Shown one piece after another: positions 4,665 to 6,936 of a stretch of DNA of 6,936 nt. The position numbers and the translations under genes were made by a program. The notes beneath the pieces are model-generated. The model worked only from the letters and a program-made list of their open reading frames with translations. It ran no database searches and was not told the origin of the DNA. How positions within the stretch are numbered: position 1 is the stretch's first letter; every line of letters begins with the position of its first letter. This DNA comes from an uncultured Ruminococcus sp. (lineage in GTDB: Bacteria; Bacillota; Clostridia; Oscillospirales; CAG-272), in the NCBI GenBank assembly GCA_902773455.1, contig CACYEW010000155.1, forward strand, positions 1 to 6,936. The letters are read 5' to 3'.

Positions 4665-6377
4665 ATGGAGAAAAAAAGAAAACGTAAAATGAAAGGCGCG
4701 GAGCTTCTCGTCGCCGTGCTTGAAGAGCAGGGCGTGACCGACGTGTTCGGTTATCCCGGCGGGCAGGTCCTTTATATATACGACGCGCTGTACGCGGCAA
4801 GAAAGAAAATCCGCCATATACTCACCGCGCACGAGCAGGGCGCCGCGCACGCCGCGGACGGCTACGCGAGAGTAACGGGCAAGGTCGGCGTCGTTATAGC
4901 GACGTCGGGACCCGGCGCAACGAACCTCGTCACCGGAATAGCCACGGCTATGCTCGACTCGGTGCCGATGGTGGCGATAACCGGCAACGTGCCGACCACG
5001 CTCATAGGCCGCGACGCGTTTCAGGAGATCAATATAACCGGCGTAACGATGCCGATAACGAAGCACAACTATTTCGTGCAGGACGTCAACGAGCTCGCCG
5101 ATACGGTGCGCGAGGCGTTCATGATCGCGAAATCGGGCAGACCCGGCCCCGTGCTGATAGACGTGCCGAAGGACGTTCAGTGCGCCTTATGCGAATACGA
5201 GAGGTCGGAGCCGGTCGGATATTTTGAAGAAGACAAAGCCGACGAGGCGGATATAGAAGCCGCCGCAAAACTGATAAACGAGGCGAAACGCCCGTATATC
5301 TATATCGGAGGCGGCGCGGCAGGCGCCGGAATAGCCGAAAAAACGGCAGAATTCGCCGAGCTTACCGACGCATATATCGGCTGTTCTTTCATGGGACTGT
5401 CGGCTCTGCCGGACGGTCACGCAAGATTCCTCGGTATGGAGGGGATGCACGGCAGATACGCTTCGACCATGGCGAACAAAGAGGCCGATCTCATAATCGG
5501 TATAGGCGTGCGCTTCAGCGACAGAGCGACCGGCAAAGTTGAAAAATACGCGAAAAGAGCGAAGATAATACAGCTCGACACGGATCTTTCCGAGATAAAC
5601 AAAAACGTGCAGGTCGACGTCGGTATCGTCGGAAATTTAAGAGATTCGTTTGCGAGGCTTTTCGAAAAGTGCGAAAAAGCCGATCATCCCGAATGGAGAG
5701 AACTCGTTTCGAAGCTCCGCGAAGAAGAGGAGCGCATAGAAAAAGAGACAGAAGAAAGATCGGTGAGCAAAACCCCGCCGAAAAAGATCTTTGAGATCAT
5801 TAACAAGTACAAAAGCGAAGACGACGTGATCTGTACCGACGTAGGTCAGCATCAGATGTGGTGCGCGCAGAACGTAAGATTTTCCAAGCCGCGCAGATTT
5901 GCTTCGAGCGGAGGGCTCGGCACGATGGGCTACGGCCTCGGCGCGGCGATAGGAGCGGTGACCGCGGGAAACAAAAGAGCCGTTCTGATAACGGGCGACG
6001 GCAGCTTTGCCATGAACTGCAGCGAGCTTGCGACCGCCGTGACCTACGGTATGCCGATAGCGATCGTTCTGTTCGATAACGGCGTTCTCGGTATGGTGCG
6101 CCAGATGCAGACGCTTTTCTTCGGAAAACGGTATTCGAACACGGTGCTTGAACGAAAGACAGATTTCGTGAAGCTCGCCGAAGCGTACGGAGCGAAGGGC
6201 GAGCGCGTGACGGACGTTTCCGGCTTTGAAAAGGCGTTTTCGGCGGCGATGAAATACAAGGGACCCTACGTCATCGACGTCGTTACGGATAAAGACGAGC
6301 TCGTTTTGCCGATGATGCCGCCGGGCGGCTCGATCGACGATCTCATAACGGAAATCAAAGAGGAGGATCGGAAATGA
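4665..6377 (+). CDS. ilvB: Acetolactate synthase (acetohydroxyacid synthase) large subunit
   Basis: It condenses two pyruvates, or pyruvate with 2-ketobutyrate, using thiamine diphosphate, Mg2+ and FAD: the first common step to valine, leucine and isoleucine. The 570 residues match the usual length. Catalytic Glu57 sits in AHEQGAAHAADGYAR and is followed by SGPGATN. The FAD region has GVRFSDRATG (281-290) and LDTDLSEINKN (304-314). The ThDP/Mg motif starts GDGSFAMN (444-451) and ends at Asp471-Asn472, where most homologues have Asn-Asn; the metal-ligand Asn is kept. FAD motifs plus the adjacent small subunit indicate the anabolic enzyme rather than catabolic AlsS. Met481 replaces the usual Trp in the MVRQWQ motif. 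The ATG at 4665 has GGAGG (4654-4658) 6 nt upstream; Met9 is an in-frame alternative that lacks this spacing. It is controlled by the T-box and coupled to ilvN by a 4-nt overlap. Confidence 0.97.
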   Translation: MEKKRKRKMKGAELLVAVLEEQGVTDVFGYPGGQVLYIYDALYAARKKIRHILTAHEQGAAHAADGYARVTGKVGVVIATSGPGATNLVTGIATAMLDSVPMVAITGNVPTTLIGRDAFQEINITGVTMPITKHNYFVQDVNELADTVREAFMIAKSGRPGPVLIDVPKDVQCALCEYERSEPVGYFEEDKADEADIEAAAKLINEAKRPYIYIGGGAAGAGIAEKTAEFAELTDAYIGCSFMGLSALPDGHARFLGMEGMHGRYASTMANKEADLIIGIGVRFSDRATGKVEKYAKRAKIIQLDTDLSEINKNVQVDVGIVGNLRDSFARLFEKCEKADHPEWRELVSKLREEEERIEKETEERSVSKTPPKKIFEIINKYKSEDDVICTDVGQHQMWCAQNVRFSKPRRFASSGGLGTMGYGLGAAIGAVTAGNKRAVLITGDGSFAMNCSELATAVTYGMPIAIVLFDNGVLGMVRQMQTLFFGKRYSNTVLERKTDFVKLAEAYGAKGERVTDVSGFEKAFSAAMKYKGPYVIDVVTDKDELVLPMMPPGGSIDDLITEIKEEDRK

Positions 6378-6862
6378 AAAGCGTTATAGCGATATACGTT
6401 GAAAACAAATACGGCGTGCTTGCACGCGTTTCCGGCTTGTTTATGCGCCGCGGATTCAATATAGACACGCTGACCGTCGGCGCGACGCACGATCCCGATT
6501 ATTCGAGGATCACGATAACGCTCGACGAAGACGAGCATATAAGGGATCAGGTAATAAATCAGCTGAAAAAACTGCATAACGTCAAAAAAGTCAAGCTTCT
6601 GCCGCAGACGTCGGTACAGCGCGAGCTGATGCTTTTGAAGGTCAAAACGACGCCCGAAAACCGTTCGGAGGTGCTCGCCGCGTCGGAAATATACAGAGCT
6701 AAGATAATCGACTACAATACCTCGACCATGTGTATCGAGGTCACCGGCGAATCGTCGAAGATCGACGCGTTCATCGAGGTCATGAAGCCGATAGGCATAA
6801 TAGAAATGTGCCGTACGGGCGTGGTCGCGCTCGAACGCGGAGCGACGATAATGGAGAAGTAA
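6374..6862 (+). CDS. ilvN: Acetolactate synthase small (regulatory) subunit
   Basis: The 162-residue length matches E. coli IlvH (also called IlvN in other genomes). An N-terminal ACT domain (about 2-76) opens with IYVENKYGVLARVSGLF. It keeps Asn11, Gly14 and Asn29 at the positions that form the valine site in E. coli IlvH, so feedback inhibition by valine is expected. The C-terminal domain (about 82-160) carries RELMLLKV and ends near RTGVVALERG; this part stimulates and binds the catalytic subunit in the family. The ATG overlaps the ilvB stop codon (ATGA, 6374-6377), and AGGAGG (6361-6366) lies 7 nt upstream inside ilvB, a classic translational-coupling layout that favours matched subunit amounts. 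Nothing is truncated. The following 74 bases contain no start of a further gene, so whether ilvC or leu genes continue the operon cannot be seen. Confidence 0.97.
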   Translation: MKSVIAIYVENKYGVLARVSGLFMRRGFNIDTLTVGATHDPDYSRITITLDEDEHIRDQVINQLKKLHNVKKVKLLPQTSVQRELMLLKVKTTPENRSEVLAASEIYRAKIIDYNTSTMCIEVTGESSKIDAFIEVMKPIGIIEMCRTGVVALERGATIMEK

Positions 6863-6886
6863 GAGTGAATAGTGAAAAGGTAAGGT

Positions 6887-6901
6887 GTCGGCAAAGCCGA
6901 C
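6887..6901. repeat. Isolated hairpin module after ilvN, same as one in array B
   Basis: GTCGGC-AAA-GCCGAC is a perfect 6-bp stem with a 3-nt loop. It is the exact reverse complement of the module at 2436-2450. It begins 25 nt after the ilvN stop codon and lacks a T run, so it is not a typical terminator. It may be the first module of another array that continues past the window, since CCACCC-TTG-GGGG at 6926-6936 looks like the start of another palindrome. Confidence 0.7.
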
Positions 6902-6936
6902 GGTCTGTGTGACGCGTACCGCGCCACCCTTGGGGG

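Overview
The window looks like a chromosomal piece of an uncultured gut- or rumen-type clostridium (Firmicutes/Bacillota, perhaps near Oscillospiraceae). The grounds are a dockerin-bearing secreted protein, a surface-anchored glycosidase-like protein with FIVAR-like and F5/8C modules, a T-box leader in front of ilvB, consensus sigma-A promoters and strong GGAGG ribosome binding sites. Coding DNA is moderately GC-rich and uses many ATA isoleucine codons. The species cannot be named from this sequence.

Layout. (1) Positions 1-1950 hold the 3' part of a plus-strand gene for a large surface protein: a glycoside-hydrolase-like barrel, a beta domain, a FIVAR-like helical repeat, an F5/8C (discoidin) carbohydrate-binding module, a Thr/Glu/Pro linker and a C-terminal membrane anchor. 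(2) Positions 1951-2635 are non-coding and unusual. They contain two arrays of short GC-rich hairpin modules, at 1973-2183 and 2427-2605. Each array uses its own 8-9 bp AT-rich spacer, and in each the spacer orientation flips at the centre. A large terminator-like hairpin (2237-2282) lies between them. (3) A minus-strand tRNA-Gln (TTG) with encoded CCA has its own consensus promoter and terminator. (4) Divergent from the tRNA, a consensus promoter drives a secreted 456-residue protein with two related beta modules and a C-terminal type I dockerin. (5) A promoter and T-box leader with terminator precede ilvB and ilvN, the large and small subunits of acetolactate synthase, which overlap by 4 nt. 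(6) The last 74 bases after ilvN contain another copy of one hairpin module.

How the parts work together. The two extracellular proteins fit a fibre- or glycan-degrading lifestyle, one anchored in the membrane and one predicted to dock onto a cohesin. ilvBN carries out the first common step of branched-chain amino acid synthesis. The T-box should let transcription into ilvBN proceed when a cognate tRNA is uncharged; an isoleucine (AUC) specifier is the best reading. The hairpin arrays are the least explained part. The same 13-nt modules recur in both arrays between different spacers, which suggests modules that shuffle independently of their spacers.
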